Positions 49,696-49,840 of a DNA stretch of 49,840 bases are shown here, in pieces. The notes below the pieces were generated by a model. That model saw nothing but the letters and a program-made list of their open reading frames with translations, had not been told where the DNA came from and did no database searches. Each line of letters starts with the position of its first letter. The first letter of the stretch is position 1. The translations under genes and the position numbers were made by a program. The stretch lies in contig JAPKMT010000020.1 in the NCBI GenBank assembly GCA_026645735.1, positions 1 through 49,840 on the forward strand, given 5' to 3'. Origin of the DNA: Flexilinea sp. (GTDB taxonomy: Bacteria > Chloroflexota > Anaerolineae > Anaerolineales > Anaerolineaceae).

Positions 49696-49840
49696 CAATT
49701 ACTACGAATAGGCGCTCCTCCTAATTGTGCCAGATCCACCACATACGCTTTATTTGTTTTAAGAATTGAATAGATTACTCTTGTCAGCTTCAAAGCGCAA
49801 GCACATACAGCCGATCTGTGTGATTTCCCCTCACTCCGTT
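49686..49840 (-). CDS. IS110-family transposase, C-terminal fragment cut by the window edge
   Basis: Read on the - strand from 49838, the frame gives about 50 residues ending at TAA: RSEGKSHRSAVCACALKL, then TRVIYSILKTNKAYVVD and a short Cys-rich tail. The GK.H..AV.A.A.KL...IYSILK pattern is the C-terminal end of the IS110/IS116/IS902 (transposase_20) domain. IS110 transposases are DEDD-type recombinases that use a bridge RNA encoded in the element's non-coding end. The rest lies outside the window, so its intactness cannot be judged. Confidence 0.6.
   Translation of the reverse strand, partial: RSEGKSHRSAVCACALKLTRVIYSILKTNKAYVVDLAQLGGAPIRSNCCG

Overview
The window (about 43% G+C by eye) reads as a chromosomal segment of an anaerobic, sugar-fermenting member of the Chloroflexota, most likely class Anaerolineae. 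The clues are a membrane-anchored protein with long Thr-Pro-Thr tracts (19105-20304), a large secreted protein with a sortase domain (28703-31588), paired FemXAB-like transferases, and no outer-membrane genes. The lineage call is an inference from gene content.

Layout. (1) 1-1650: a solitary PD-(D/E)XK nuclease gene lying among direct repeats. (2) 1798-1881: tRNA-Leu(TAA). (3) 2047-18427: a 16-kb carbohydrate uptake and catabolism locus. It holds an archaeal-type triose-phosphate-isomerase-like protein, two YjbQ-family proteins (one near each end), an arabinose-isomerase-like enzyme, a DUF4432 epimerase-like protein, a GHMP sugar kinase resembling plant L-arabinokinase, two sets of permease pair plus binding protein sharing one ATPase, a metallo-beta-lactamase-fold enzyme, an FGGY kinase and a DeoR regulator. 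(4) 18455-27375: a leftward block with a PHP phosphoesterase, the TPT-repeat protein, two FemXAB proteins, a nucleotide-sugar 4,6-dehydratase, a polyprenyl-phosphate sugar-phosphate transferase, a family 2 glycosyltransferase and RidA; mostly cell-surface polysaccharide. (5) 27746-39429: mixed housekeeping (HAD phosphatase, sortase-like protein, tRNA-Phe, YabE-like protein plus RsmA, cold-shock protein, CYTH protein, MATE exporter, SprT-like protease, GyrI-like protein). (6) 39585-43744: a tight three-gene operon encoding a Ycf46-like AAA ATPase, a Ycf35/DUF1257 protein and a helical/WD40 protein of unknown role. (7) 43990-45585: a Mn/Zn-type ABC transporter without binding protein. (8) 45894-49302: an AT-rich polytopic membrane protein and glycerol kinase. 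(9) The right edge carries the 3' end of an IS110-family transposase.

Two things stand out. The sugar locus has isomerase, kinase and triose-isomerase steps but no recognisable aldolase, while two YjbQ proteins with the same unusual HPGP-containing insertion sit near its two ends; these are candidates for an undescribed step. Separately, at least six copies of a short palindromic element are scattered through intergenic gaps from 27.5 kb onward. Each has outer inverted ends resembling ATTCGAAATATGGA and a near-perfect 20-28 bp central hairpin with a three-base loop. Arm sequences differ between copies while pairing is kept. A relic lies near 1980.

Regulation: strong sigma70-type promoters with 16-17 bp spacing are visible before tRNA-Leu, the tpi operon, the transporter operon, deoR, the HAD gene, tRNA-Phe and csp. 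Two operons flanking the palindrome near 43.8 kb have -10 boxes placed so that transcripts would begin at, or one base before, the start codon.
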